From Acidimicrobiaceae bacterium (GTDB taxonomy: Bacteria; Actinomycetota; Acidimicrobiia; Acidimicrobiales; Aldehydirespiratoraceae): 62,452 bases of DNA. Position 1 is the stretch's first letter; each line of letters opens with the position of its first letter. A program made the translations under genes and the position numbers. The stretch is taken from assembly GCA_026706815.1 (NCBI GenBank), contig JAPOYA010000033.1:1-62452 (forward strand), written 5' to 3'. The notes under the pieces are model-generated. The model searched no databases and had not been told where the DNA came from. It saw only the letters and a list, made by a program, of their open reading frames with translations. This document shows, in pieces, positions 17,324 through 26,739 of this stretch.

Positions 17324-18873
17324 AATCTCCGCCCAACCCGTCGCGATCCCGATTACGGGCCCTCGACCCCCGCAGACCACGCGCCGACTCGCACATACTG
17401 CTGACGATCTGCGAGGGTCTGGCGGGCCTTGGAATCGTCAGCGCCCTGTGCGCGATCGCGGGGTTCCTCGACGATGCGGGCGACAGTGTCGTTCTGGGCA
17501 TTGCCGGTGTGCTGCTCACCGCGCTCGGCTCGACGGCGCGAGTCAAGCTGAAGCGCCGACGCCGGCCCACAACCGCGGCGGTCCTGTCGGGCCTGGCCGC
17601 CACCTGGGTGGCACTGGTCCTGGCGGGCGCCGCGGTTTATCTGATCAGCGGGGCAGTCAGCAGGGTCGATGACGCCCTGGTTGAAGCGGCCGCCGGTTTC
17701 AGCACCACGGCGCTGACCACATTGGACCCCGGCGAACTGTCGGTGCCCATGACGTTGTGGCGGGCTTCCACCCAGTGGGTGGGTGGTCTGGTGGGGATTC
17801 TCACAGGAGTCGTGGCCCTGCCGATGGCGTTGCAGGGGCAGCGCCTCAACCCGACCGAATGGAGTGGAGACCACAACACCTTCGCACGCGGAAAGATTGC
17901 AAGGCGACGCCAGGTGATGGCGGTCTATCTCGGTCTCACCGCAGTCGTCGGGGCAGCATTCGCCGCCACCGGGATGGGCGCCAAGCACAGCGCCGTGCAT
18001 GCGCTCACCACGATTTCCGCCGGGGGGTTCTCCTCGGCGCCCGACTCCTTTGCAAGCTTCGGCACAGGATCCGCCGCTGTCGCCACGGTGGGCATGATCG
18101 TCGCCGGTTCCGGGTACGCCGTCGTCTGGTGGGCGATCAGAGGCCGTGGCAAAGCCCTCATCCAGAGCGTTGAGCTTCGTGTCTACGCGGCAATCCTGCT
18201 GCTCGGCACACTGCTGGTCTGGCGGGGTGCAGACGGGCTGTCGTGGCACGACTCACTGTTCACGACCGCGTCCGCGGCCAGCACTACAGGGTTTGCCGTA
18301 GCGGACTGGACCTCTCAACACGACGCGGTGACCGCACTGCTGCTGGTGGTCATCGCCACCGGCTCGATGATTGGCTCGGCCGGTGCAGGGCTTGGAATCA
18401 GTCGGGCTCGAATCCTTGTCGCCTTCGCTCGCAGGGAGCTCCGCCGTCAACTCGACCCCGGTTCTGTGGTCGTGCTGAAAACCGCTGGGCAAGCCGTCGA
18501 CGACCGTGCAATCGAACGAATAACAGGCCACCAGATCGCACATCTCGCCACCTGTGCCAGTGCTGCGGGACTGCTCGCGTTGGCCGGCGTAGACCTTCTC
18601 GGGGCGATCTACACAGGCATATCGGTGCTCTCGACTCACGGCCCGGGAATCGGCGTCGGGTCTTTCGGGAACCTCGAGGACTTCAGTCGACCAGCCCGCC
18701 TGCTGCTGGTGCCGTTCATGTTGGCTGGACGGCTTTATCTGGTGCCGCTGATGATTGGAATCGTCTGGATCGTGCATGCCCAACAGGGTCTCAGACGGGA
18801 ACTGCGGGCCCTGCTGCGGGTTCGGCCCGAACGCCTGGCATCGTCGGCCCTGTTCGCCCGGAGACAAGAATGA
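17320..18873 (+). CDS. TrkH-family potassium channel subunit, divergent filter
   Basis: The 517-residue membrane protein has the four-repeat TrkH/KtrB fold. Its pore loops differ from the canonical ones. Loop 1 reads FSTTALTT (Thr129-Thr130-Ala131), with Ala at the usual filter glycine. Loop 2 reads ISAGGFSS (Ala234 where Thr is usual). Loops 3 (STTGFA) and 4 (THGPGI) keep their glycines. The intact fold and co-translation with trkA argue against decay; altered selectivity or pairing with the second TrkH is an inference. GTG 17320 overlaps the trkA stop by 4 bases. An N-terminal basic cytoplasmic tail precedes the first helix. Confidence 0.85.
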   Translation: MKSPPNPSRSRLRALDPRRPRADSHILLTICEGLAGLGIVSALCAIAGFLDDAGDSVVLGIAGVLLTALGSTARVKLKRRRRPTTAAVLSGLAATWVALVLAGAAVYLISGAVSRVDDALVEAAAGFSTTALTTLDPGELSVPMTLWRASTQWVGGLVGILTGVVALPMALQGQRLNPTEWSGDHNTFARGKIARRRQVMAVYLGLTAVVGAAFAATGMGAKHSAVHALTTISAGGFSSAPDSFASFGTGSAAVATVGMIVAGSGYAVVWWAIRGRGKALIQSVELRVYAAILLLGTLLVWRGADGLSWHDSLFTTASAASTTGFAVADWTSQHDAVTALLLVVIATGSMIGSAGAGLGISRARILVAFARRELRRQLDPGSVVVLKTAGQAVDDRAIERITGHQIAHLATCASAAGLLALAGVDLLGAIYTGISVLSTHGPGIGVGSFGNLEDFSRPARLLLVPFMLAGRLYLVPLMIGIVWIVHAQQGLRRELRALLRVRPERLASSALFARRQE

Positions 18874-18883
18874 GGAGACGAGA

Positions 18884-20461
18884 ATGAGAGGCCTGTTGCG
18901 AACCCGCGCAGGACAGGCCCGGCGAGCGACCATGCTGCACGGTCAGCCTGTCGGCCGTCCCAGCACAGTCCTTCACGTGATGGGTCTGGCCTTGGTCTTC
19001 ATTGCCGTGGGAATGGGCGTCTGCGCGCTGATCGAATTGGCGTCCACCAACCGGGACAGCGGCGCGTTGGGACTCGGAGCGTTGACATCGGGCGGCGTCG
19101 GGGTTCTTCTGTGGTGGCGCACTCGGGAAGGCCCGACTCGGAACCGGGACGTGTTCGCAGCAGTCGGCTGGACCTGGGTGACGATGACCCTGTTCGGAGC
19201 CGTGCCTTATCTGCTGGCGGGCACCTTCGCCACTTCCGGCGCCGGCTTCGTGGAACAACTCGTGAACTCGATCTTCGAGTCGGCTTCGGGGTTCTCGACA
19301 ACGGGAGCCACGGTGCTGGCCGACTTCGAACGCCCTGGACGGGGATTGATGATGTACCGGCAGCTCAGCCAGTGGTACGGCGGAATGGGAATAGTCGTCC
19401 TGGCTGTCACCGTGCTGCCCTATCTGGGGGTCGGAGGCCTGGATCTGATGTCAGCCGAAGCGCCCGGGCCTTCATCGGACCGGCTGGCGCCGCGTGTGTC
19501 AGAAACCGCCAGGCGGCTCTGGACGATCTACGTCCTGTTCACCCTGGTGATCGCCTCGCTGCTCTTCGCGGTGCCAGGCCCGAGCCTTTACGACAGCCTG
19601 GCCCATGCGCTCACCACTGCCGCCACTGGTGGCTTCTCGCCGTATGCGAATTCAATCGGGCACTTCGACAGCGTCTGGGTCGAACTGGTGGTCATCGCGG
19701 GGATGCTGTACGGCGGCGTCAATTTTGCCCTCCATTGGCGCGCGGGGCGCGGCGATCTCGGCGCCTACGCCCGCGACGCCGAGTTCCGAACGTACACGCT
19801 GGTATTGACCGGCGCCGCTGCTGCGGTGATCGGGGTGCTGTGGCTCAGCGAGCCGCTGGGGGGAGCCGATGCAATACGGGCCGGGCTGTTCAACGTCGTC
19901 TCGTTCGGAACCAGCTCGGGCTTTGGAATCGCCACAGGCGTCGACTCTCCGGGGAACTACGTTCTTTGGGCTCCTGCTGCTCAGATGGTCATCCTGTTCT
20001 TGTTCGTCGTGGGCGCCTGCGCTGGCTCCACGTCAGGGGGTATAACGATCATCCGGATGCGCGTGTTGTTCGGTCATGTGATCCGCTCGGTCAGGCGTTC
20101 TCAGCAGCCTCGGGCAATAGTCGCGGTGAAGCACGGGGGAGTGGCGGTGCCCGAAGATGTGGTCTCCCGAATGGCCGGGTTCTTCCTGTTCTATGTGCTT
20201 CTGATCTGCATCGGGGTGATCGTGTTGACCATGCTCGGCGCTGAATTCGAGACTTCCATCGGGACCGCTTTCTCCATGTTGGGCAATATGGGACCGGCGT
20301 TGGGCGAGGCAGGTCCCACGAGCACTTACGCCGATGCTTTCAGCCAACCGGCGCGCCTGGTGCTCGCGGTGTTCATGTTGATCGGGCGTCTGGAGATCTT
20401 CCCGATGCTGCTGATGTTCGCAGCCCCCTGCCGAGCCGTCAGCGACGCGCTCCACCGCTAG
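18884..20461 (+). CDS. trkH: TrkH-family potassium channel subunit, canonical filter
   Basis: The 525-residue paralogue of the preceding gene keeps all four filter glycines: FSTTGATV, AATGGFSP, GTSSGFGI and LGNMGPAL. It would form the membrane pore regulated by TrkA. The start is ATG 18884, with GAGGAGA 7 bases upstream; the frame extends back to 18755 but that portion overlaps the first TrkH gene. The spacing of 10 bases to the upstream stop places it in the trkA operon. It ends in a hairpin shared with the convergent aminopeptidase gene. Confidence 0.92.
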   Translation: MRGLLRTRAGQARRATMLHGQPVGRPSTVLHVMGLALVFIAVGMGVCALIELASTNRDSGALGLGALTSGGVGVLLWWRTREGPTRNRDVFAAVGWTWVTMTLFGAVPYLLAGTFATSGAGFVEQLVNSIFESASGFSTTGATVLADFERPGRGLMMYRQLSQWYGGMGIVVLAVTVLPYLGVGGLDLMSAEAPGPSSDRLAPRVSETARRLWTIYVLFTLVIASLLFAVPGPSLYDSLAHALTTAATGGFSPYANSIGHFDSVWVELVVIAGMLYGGVNFALHWRAGRGDLGAYARDAEFRTYTLVLTGAAAAVIGVLWLSEPLGGADAIRAGLFNVVSFGTSSGFGIATGVDSPGNYVLWAPAAQMVILFLFVVGACAGSTSGGITIIRMRVLFGHVIRSVRRSQQPRAIVAVKHGGVAVPEDVVSRMAGFFLFYVLLICIGVIVLTMLGAEFETSIGTAFSMLGNMGPALGEAGPTSTYADAFSQPARLVLAVFMLIGRLEIFPMLLMFAAPCRAVSDALHR

Positions 20462-20480
20462 GCCGCGGAACGGCGCTAGC
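20457..20480. terminator. Bidirectional hairpin spanning two convergent stop codons
   Basis: GCTAGGCCG (20457-20465) pairs with CGGCGCTAGC (20471-20480) with one bulged base and a CGGAA loop. Each arm contains a TAG stop, one for trkH on the plus strand and one for the aminopeptidase on the minus strand. There are no T runs. Confidence 0.45.
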
Positions 20481-21759
20481 CGGCCAGAAGTTCGATCATT
20501 GCAGCCAGGAAATATCCGGGGTCGCGGCTCCCCGCGGTCTCCGACGCGGAGTGCATCGCCAGCTGTGCGCACCCGGCGTCTACCACCGCAACTTGCAATT
20601 CGGCCGCTGTCTGGGGGCCGATGGTCGAGCCACAGGCAAGGTCGCTCCGGTTGACGAACTTCTGCATTCCAACGCCGGCGCGTTCGCAGGCCAGTGTGAA
20701 CGCAGCGGCGCCCTGTGCATCGGTGGCATAGCGCTGGCTGGCGTTGAACTTGAGCACCGGACCGGCGTTGAGCTCGATCTGGTGGCCGGGCTCGTGACGG
20801 TCGGGATAGTTCGGATGGGTCGCGTGGGCGCCGTCGGCGGACAGCACCAGGCTGTCGAGCCGCGACCGATGCAGGTCTTCGAGGTCCCCGCCGAGCGCCG
20901 CGTTGAGGCGTTCCAAGACGGCGCCGAGCATCGGCGAGGCAGCTCCTGTGCTGCTGACGCTGCCGACCTCCTCGTGGTCGAACAAGCACAGGACTGGAAT
21001 GCGGGGACCCGGGTCTGCTGCCAGCGCGAGCAGCGCGTCCACTCCCAAGAAGCACGACAACAGATTGTCGATGCGAGACGACGTCAAAAAGCACTGGCCC
21101 ATCCCGGTGAGTGCCGCCGGTGTGAGGAGGTGGGCCATCATGTCCCAACTCAACACATCGCCCGCGTCCACCGACAGGAGCTCTCCGAGATAGCCGCGAA
21201 ACTCGGGCACATCGGGGTCCAAGCCCCAGATTGGAACCAAATGCCGCTGCGGATTGAGCACAAGGCCGCTGTTTCGGATCTCTGAGTCGAGATGGACGGC
21301 GAGCTGGGGAATCCTCAGAAGCGGACGGTTGTCGTGTACCAGCCGGGCAGCCGTGTGGTCGCCGTCTCGTATCACCACCCGGCCGGCCAGGCCCAGGTCT
21401 CGGTCGAGCCAGGAATTGAGCAGGGCGCTGCCGTAGACCTCGACGCCCAGTTGTCGCCAGGAGCCGGTTTGAGTGTCAGGCTGAGGTTTGACGCGCAGGT
21501 TCGGGCTGTCGCTGTGAGCGGCTGCCACCCGCACCCCGGACGCCGCACTGTGATGGTCCGCGACGACCCAAGCGACCAGGGCTCCGCCTTGGCGAACGTA
21601 CTGGCGACCGGGAACTGTCGGCGCTTGTTCGGGTCCGAGTTCGACAAAGCCCGCTGCGTTCAGCTCTTGAGATGCCGTCTCCACAGCATGGAACGGGGTC
21701 GGGGACGCGTCGAGCAACGACGCCACCCTGCGGGCGACAGCAAGATCCGGGGTTTCCAT
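20476..21759 (-). CDS. M18-family aspartyl-type aminopeptidase
   Basis: The 427-residue cytoplasmic metalloaminopeptidase matches the M18 family (ApeB/DAP), which removes N-terminal, often acidic, residues from peptides. Visible motifs are AAHSDSPNLRVKP (first zinc ligand His), LFDHEEVGS (metal Asp/Glu with catalytic Glu), and the C-terminal AMHSASETAGSRDPGYF (last metal His). The start is ATG 21759. The gene is convergent with trkH and divergent from gltB, so it is a single-gene unit. The physiological substrate is not indicated. Confidence 0.92.
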   Translation of the reverse strand: METPDLAVARRVASLLDASPTPFHAVETASQELNAAGFVELGPEQAPTVPGRQYVRQGGALVAWVVADHHSAASGVRVAAAHSDSPNLRVKPQPDTQTGSWRQLGVEVYGSALLNSWLDRDLGLAGRVVIRDGDHTAARLVHDNRPLLRIPQLAVHLDSEIRNSGLVLNPQRHLVPIWGLDPDVPEFRGYLGELLSVDAGDVLSWDMMAHLLTPAALTGMGQCFLTSSRIDNLLSCFLGVDALLALAADPGPRIPVLCLFDHEEVGSVSSTGAASPMLGAVLERLNAALGGDLEDLHRSRLDSLVLSADGAHATHPNYPDRHEPGHQIELNAGPVLKFNASQRYATDAQGAAAFTLACERAGVGMQKFVNRSDLACGSTIGPQTAAELQVAVVDAGCAQLAMHSASETAGSRDPGYFLAAMIELLAG

Positions 21760-22052
21760 GAGCCCATACTGTCGTCCCCGGGCCGAAATAGCGCGTCGGA
21801 GAGGCAGAACCCCTTCGCGATTTCACCTGGACCAGCCAACGGGGGAAGCGCAAGGTGTTGCGTGTTGTCGTGGTGTGTGGTCAGGCCCACAACACTTGGA
21901 ACCCAATCAGGACCCCCTGTCGTCTGGGTTCGGGAGTTGCGTGTCCGAACAGGGATGGCTAGTCTGGAAATCCACTTGAGTCGAGCCAGCGTCGTCTCCG
22001 CTCACGCTTCGGGCTTCACGCCCCGACATTGGAATCACCTCAGGAGACGCAG
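21760..22052. other. Aminopeptidase/gltB divergent spacer
   Basis: These 293 bases contain no gene that I can support. A possible inverted pair, GTGTTGT and ACAACAC, lies near 21865-21900. A candidate promoter facing gltB lies at 21937-21965. I see no riboswitch or tRNA. Confidence 0.5.
21937..21965 (+). promoter_or_regulatory. Candidate gltBD promoter
   Basis: TTGCGT (21937-21942) and TAGTCT (21960-21965) are separated by 17 bases. The leader to ATG 22053 would be about 80 bases and ends with AGGAGA at 22042-22047. Confidence 0.35.
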
Positions 22053-25000
22053 ATGTTTCGCGGACAACCCCCGCGCCAGGGCCTCTACGACCCTCAGAAC
22101 GAACACGACGCCTGCGGCGTCAGCTTCGTGTGCGACATCGCGGGTCGCCGCAGCCACGAAGTCCTGCTCACCGGTTTCGCGGCGTTGTGCAATATGGAAC
22201 ATCGAGGCGCGCAGGGAGCCGATATCAACACCGGGGACGGCGCGGGCATTCTGATCCAGATACCGGACCGCTTCTACCGCGACGTTGTGCGCTTCGACCT
22301 TCCCCCCGCGGGTTCCTACGCCACCGGGATCGCCTTCATCCCGCAAGGCGACAAGCACACGGGAACAGCCCAAAGCGAGGTCGAGCGCATACTCGCCGAA
22401 GAAGGCTTGGAGACATTGGGTTGGCGCGATGTGCCAGTCGAAGAGTCGGTGATCGGATCGGCCGCGCTGATGACGATGCCGACGTTCAAACAGGTATTCG
22501 TCTGCGCGGAGGGTTTGAGCGATCTGGACCTTGACCGGCGGGCATTCATTGCTCGCAAACGCATCGAACACGAGAGTCAGATCCCCGCAGACAACACCGC
22601 ACCAGTGCCAGCGGCTCCGGCTGCGCCCGGCAACGACACCGCACCAGTGCCCGCGGCTCCGGCTGCGCCCGGCGAAAGCAGAGCCATGGGAGGGGCTTCG
22701 AAACCGCACGAGCGTGTCTATTTTCCGTCGCTTAGTTCCAGAACAGTCGTCTACAAGGGAATGCTCACCCCTCCACAGCTCGCAGAGTTCTACCAAGACC
22801 TCACTGACGACCGAGTCGAGAGCGCGCTGGCGCTGGTCCATTCCCGATTCTCCACCAACACGTTCCCCTCATGGCCGCTCGCCCACCCCTACCGGATGAT
22901 CGCCCACAACGGAGAGATCAACACGATCCAAGGGAACCGCAACTGGATGCGCGCCCGCGAAGCGTTGTTGGAGACGCCGCATCTGCCCGGTCTCGAACGG
23001 GCTTTTCCGATCTGCACCGAAGGCGCGAGCGACACCGCCGGTTTCGACGAGGCGCTCGAACTGTTGGTGCTCGGCGGCTACTCCGTCGACGAGGCCGTCT
23101 TGATGATGATCCCCGAACCGTGGGAACACCATCAGCACATGGATTCGGCTCAGCGTGCCTTCTACCAGTTCAACTCTACGCGCATGGAGCCATGGGACGG
23201 GCCCGCCTCCATCGCATTCACCGACGGAGCGGTGATCGGCGCGGTACTGGACCGCAACGGTCTGCGCCCTTCCCGTTACTGGGTCACCGACGACGGGCTG
23301 GTGATAATGGCCAGCGAAGTCGGGGTGGTGGAGGTTCCGGCGGATCAGGTGGTTGAGAAAGGCCGCCTCCAACCTGGGCGGATGTTCCTCATCGACACCA
23401 ACGAGGGACGGATCATTCGCGACGACGAGATCAAAGCACGCCTCGGAGCGGCTCGCCCCTATCGGGCCTGGATCGACCAGAACCTCACAACCCTCTCCGA
23501 TCTCCCCCCTGCGGCGCCCCGGGAAAGCGACGAGGGAACACTCACCCAGCGCCAGCAGACGTTCGGCTACACGCACGAGGAGAAGAAGCTGCTCCTGGCC
23601 CCGATGGCAAAGGACGCCAAGGAAGCGATCGGCTCCATGGGGACCGACACGCCCATCGCGGTGTTGAGCAGCCGCTCCCGACAGCTCAGCGACTACTTCC
23701 AGCAGCTGTTCGCCCAGGTCACCAACCCGCCGCTCGACGCGATCCGCGAGCAGATAATCACGTCGCTGTTCGCCCGGGTGGGCCCTGAGGGCAATCTATT
23801 CGACCCGCAGCCGAGTTCGTGTCGCACCATTCACCTAGACAACCCGGTCATCGCCGACGACGGGCTCGGGCGCCTTGCCGCGCTGGACGGGACTGAGGGA
23901 CCCGCCGGATTTCGCAGCGCAATTCTGCACACTCTGTACCCGGTGGCCGAGGGCGCCGCAGGGATGGAGGAAGCGCTGAGCACATTGCGCAACGCTGCCG
24001 GCGCCGCCATCGAGGACGGAGCCACCGTGCTCGTGCTCAGCGACCGCGGAACCAACGAGTCGTTGGCGGCAATTCCCTCGCTGCTGGCAACCAGTGCCGT
24101 GCATCACCATCTGGTGCGCGAGAAGAGCCGCACCCGAGCCGGCCTTGTGGTGGAAGCCGGCGACGTCCGCGAGTGCCATCACATCTGTCTGCTGCTGGGT
24201 TACGGCGCCAACGCAATCAACCCGTACCTGGCTCTGGAAACGATCAGCGACATGGTGAAGCGGGGCGAGCACGGCCTTGACCGCTCAATGCCGTTGTCGA
24301 AAGCTCATCGCAACTTCATCGATGCGGCCGGCAAGGGAGTCCTGAAGGTGATGTCGAAGATGGGCATCTCCACGGTCGCGTCGTATACAGGAGCCCAGAT
24401 ATTCGAGGCGATCGGGCTGTCACGCGAAGTCACTGACGAGTACTTCACCGGCACCGTCAGCCGTCTCGACGGCGTGGGACTGGAGGTCCTTGCCGACGAG
24501 GTCGCTGCCCGCCATCGCCTGGCATACCCGAAGGTGCCGGCCCAACGCTCTCACCGCTCCCTGGAAGTCGGCGGAGAGTACCAGTGGCGCCGCGAGGGCG
24601 AGTACCACCTGTTCAACCCGGAAACCGTGTTCAAGCTTCAACATGCGACCCGCGAGAAGCGTTTCGACATTTTCTCCGAGTACACCGAATTGGTGGACGA
24701 CCAGTCCAAGCGCTTGGGGACGCTGCGCGGTCTGTTCCGTTTCAATTCTGATCGCCCCCCGGTGCCGATCGAGCAGGTGGAGCCGATTCCCTTGATCGTC
24801 AAACGCTTCTCCACCGGGGCAATGAGTTACGGCTCGATCTCCCCCGAAGCCCACGAAACGCTCGCGATCGCCATGAACCGCATCGGCGCAAAGTCCAATA
24901 CGGGCGAAGGGGGCGAAGACGCCGACCGGTTCCTGCCGGACGACAACGGAGATCTCCGCCGCAGCGCGATAAAGCAGGTTGCCAGCGGGCGTTTCGGCGT

Positions 25001-26723
25001 CACCAGCGAATACCTGGTCAACGCCGACGATCTGCAGATCAAAATGGCCCAGGGCGCAAAACCGGGCGAAGGCGGACAGCTCCCGGGCAACAAGGTGTAC
25101 CCCTGGATTGCCAAGACACGCCATTCAACACCGGGCGTCGGCTTGATCTCGCCGCCTCCACACCATGACATCTACTCGATCGAAGACCTCGCTCAGTTGA
25201 TCCACGACCTCAAGAACGCCAACCCTGAAGCCCGTGTCCACGTCAAGCTTGTGGCCGAGGTCGGAGTCGGGACCGTTGCAGCAGGTGTGTCCAAGGCTCA
25301 CGCCGATGTGGTCCTCATCTCGGGGCACGACGGCGGCACCGGCGCCTCGCCCCAGACATCCATCAAACACGCAGGCGTTCCGTGGGAGCTCGGGCTGGCC
25401 GAGACCCAGCAGACGCTGCTGCTCAACGACCTGCGCGACCGTATCGTGGTGCAGTGCGACGGCCAGTTGAAGACCGGCCGGGATGTGATGATCGCGGCTT
25501 TGCTCGGGGCCGAGGAGTTCGGATTCGCCACCGCTCCGCTGGTGGTCATGGGCTGCATCATGATGCGCGTCTGCCATCTCGACACCTGCCCGGTCGGCAT
25601 CGCCACCCAGAACGAGAAACTGCGCGAGAATTTCTCGGGGCAGCCTGAATTCGTCGTGAACTTCGTCGAGTTCATCGCGCAAGAGGTCCGAGAACTGATG
25701 GCAGAACTCGGATTCCGCACTCTCGACGAAGCCATCGGGCAGGTTGAAGCCCTTGACGTCAGCGACGCGGTAGACCATTGGAAGACCGACGGTCTCGACC
25801 TGTCGCCCATCTTGCATCTGCCGGAAATCGCGCGCGAGTCACGCCGTCATCAATGGAAGGGGCAGGACCACGGACTTGAACGCGCTCTCGACCAGACACT
25901 CGTTTCTCTAGCTGAAGGAGCTCTCGGCGACGGGAGTCCTGTCACCATCGACATCCCGATTCGCAACGTCAACCGCACGGTTGGGACGCTCCTGGGCTTC
26001 GAGGTGACGAAGCGCTTCGGAGGTGAGGGGCTGCCCGACGACACGATCGTCGTCAACTTCACGGGTTCTGCCGGCAACAGCTTCGGCGCGTTCGTTCCCC
26101 GAGGCATCACCTTGAGGCTTGAGGGCGACGCCAACGACTACGTCGGCAAGGGACTCTCCGGGGGCCGTCTCGTGGTCCGCCCACCGCAGAGCGCCCCTTT
26201 CGTTGCCGAGGAGAACGTTATTGCCGGAAACGTGATCCTCTACGGCGCCACGGGTGGGGAGGCGTTCCTGCGAGGTCGAGTGGGGGAGCGCTTCTGTGTC
26301 CGCAACTCGGGCGCCGTCGCCGTCGTCGAGGGAATCGGCGATCACGGCTGCGAATACATGACGGGAGGCCGCGCGGTCGTGCTGGGGCCGACCGGACGCA
26401 ACTTCGCCGCTGGAATGAGCGGCGGAATCGCTTTCGTCTACGACCCGGACAAGCGTCTGCCACCGCGGACCAACCTTGAAATGGTCGTCTTGGAAGAACC
26501 CGACGACGAAGACCTCGAATGGCTGCGCGGCAGAATCGTGAAGCATCGCCACGAGACGGGAAGCGAGATCGCGGCGCGGATTCTGGCTGCTTGGGGCACC
26601 AGTGCCGGCGACTTCGCCAAGGTGACTCCCATGGACTATCGCCGGGTCATGGCAGCAGCAGCACAAGCCCGGGAGCAGGGCGCCAACGAGGTGGAGGCGA
26701 TTATGGCCGCCTCACGAGGATAG
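22053..26723 (+). CDS. gltB: Glutamate synthase (NADPH), large subunit
   Basis: GltB makes two glutamates from glutamine and 2-oxoglutarate. The 1556-residue protein has the glutaminase domain (residues 1 to about 430) with nucleophile Cys21 behind a 20-residue propeptide (HDACGV). The central domain, the FMN/synthase domain (about 830-1200) and the GXGXG domain (about 1280-1480) follow. The 3Fe-4S cysteines are visible in [12 protein letters not shown]. The start is ATG 22053 with AGGAGA at 22042-22047. An unusual Pro/Ala insertion (residues about 180-207, two [11 protein letters not shown] units) sits inside the glutaminase domain and derives from a dispersed DNA repeat. gltD follows after 16 bases. 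Confidence 0.97.
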   Translation: MFRGQPPRQGLYDPQNEHDACGVSFVCDIAGRRSHEVLLTGFAALCNMEHRGAQGADINTGDGAGILIQIPDRFYRDVVRFDLPPAGSYATGIAFIPQGDKHTGTAQSEVERILAEEGLETLGWRDVPVEESVIGSAALMTMPTFKQVFVCAEGLSDLDLDRRAFIARKRIEHESQIPADNTAPVPAAPAAPGNDTAPVPAAPAAPGESRAMGGASKPHERVYFPSLSSRTVVYKGMLTPPQLAEFYQDLTDDRVESALALVHSRFSTNTFPSWPLAHPYRMIAHNGEINTIQGNRNWMRAREALLETPHLPGLERAFPICTEGASDTAGFDEALELLVLGGYSVDEAVLMMIPEPWEHHQHMDSAQRAFYQFNSTRMEPWDGPASIAFTDGAVIGAVLDRNGLRPSRYWVTDDGLVIMASEVGVVEVPADQVVEKGRLQPGRMFLIDTNEGRIIRDDEIKARLGAARPYRAWIDQNLTTLSDLPPAAPRESDEGTLTQRQQTFGYTHEEKKLLLAPMAKDAKEAIGSMGTDTPIAVLSSRSRQLSDYFQQLFAQVTNPPLDAIREQIITSLFARVGPEGNLFDPQPSSCRTIHLDNPVIADDGLGRLAALDGTEGPAGFRSAILHTLYPVAEGAAGMEEALSTLRNAAGAAIEDGATVLVLSDRGTNESLAAIPSLLATSAVHHHLVREKSRTRAGLVVEAGDVRECHHICLLLGYGANAINPYLALETISDMVKRGEHGLDRSMPLSKAHRNFIDAAGKGVLKVMSKMGISTVASYTGAQIFEAIGLSREVTDEYFTGTVSRLDGVGLEVLADEVAARHRLAYPKVPAQRSHRSLEVGGEYQWRREGEYHLFNPETVFKLQHATREKRFDIFSEYTELVDDQSKRLGTLRGLFRFNSDRPPVPIEQVEPIPLIVKRFSTGAMSYGSISPEAHETLAIAMNRIGAKSNTGEGGEDADRFLPDDNGDLRRSAIKQVASGRFGVTSEYLVNADDLQIKMAQGAKPGEGGQLPGNKVYPWIAKTRHSTPGVGLISPPPHHDIYSIEDLAQLIHDLKNANPEARVHVKLVAEVGVGTVAAGVSKAHADVVLISGHDGGTGASPQTSIKHAGVPWELGLAETQQTLLLNDLRDRIVVQCDGQLKTGRDVMIAALLGAEEFGFATAPLVVMGCIMMRVCHLDTCPVGIATQNEKLRENFSGQPEFVVNFVEFIAQEVRELMAELGFRTLDEAIGQVEALDVSDAVDHWKTDGLDLSPILHLPEIARESRRHQWKGQDHGLERALDQTLVSLAEGALGDGSPVTIDIPIRNVNRTVGTLLGFEVTKRFGGEGLPDDTIVVNFTGSAGNSFGAFVPRGITLRLEGDANDYVGKGLSGGRLVVRPPQSAPFVAEENVIAGNVILYGATGGEAFLRGRVGERFCVRNSGAVAVVEGIGDHGCEYMTGGRAVVLGPTGRNFAAGMSGGIAFVYDPDKRLPPRTNLEMVVLEEPDDEDLEWLRGRIVKHRHETGSEIAARILAAWGTSAGDFAKVTPMDYRRVMAAAAQAREQGANEVEAIMAASRG
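22594..22673 (+). repeat. In-frame tandem repeat in gltB matching the 5.2-kb repeat
   Basis: Two 38-base units (22594-22631 and 22636-22673, period 42, one mismatch) encode [11 protein letters not shown] twice. Each contains GCGGCTCCGGCTGCGCCCGG plus C, the exact reverse complement of the first 21 bases of the intergenic repeats at 5226 and 5269. Confidence 0.85.
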
Positions 26724-26739
26724 GACGGGGACCGCGAGC

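Noticed and set aside
16463..17380. 305-codon minus-strand frame
   Set aside because: Antisense to trkA, which has both RCK domains intact.
18755..18883. Longer start for the second TrkH
   Set aside because: It overlaps the end of the first TrkH in another frame; ATG 18884 has a good ribosome site.
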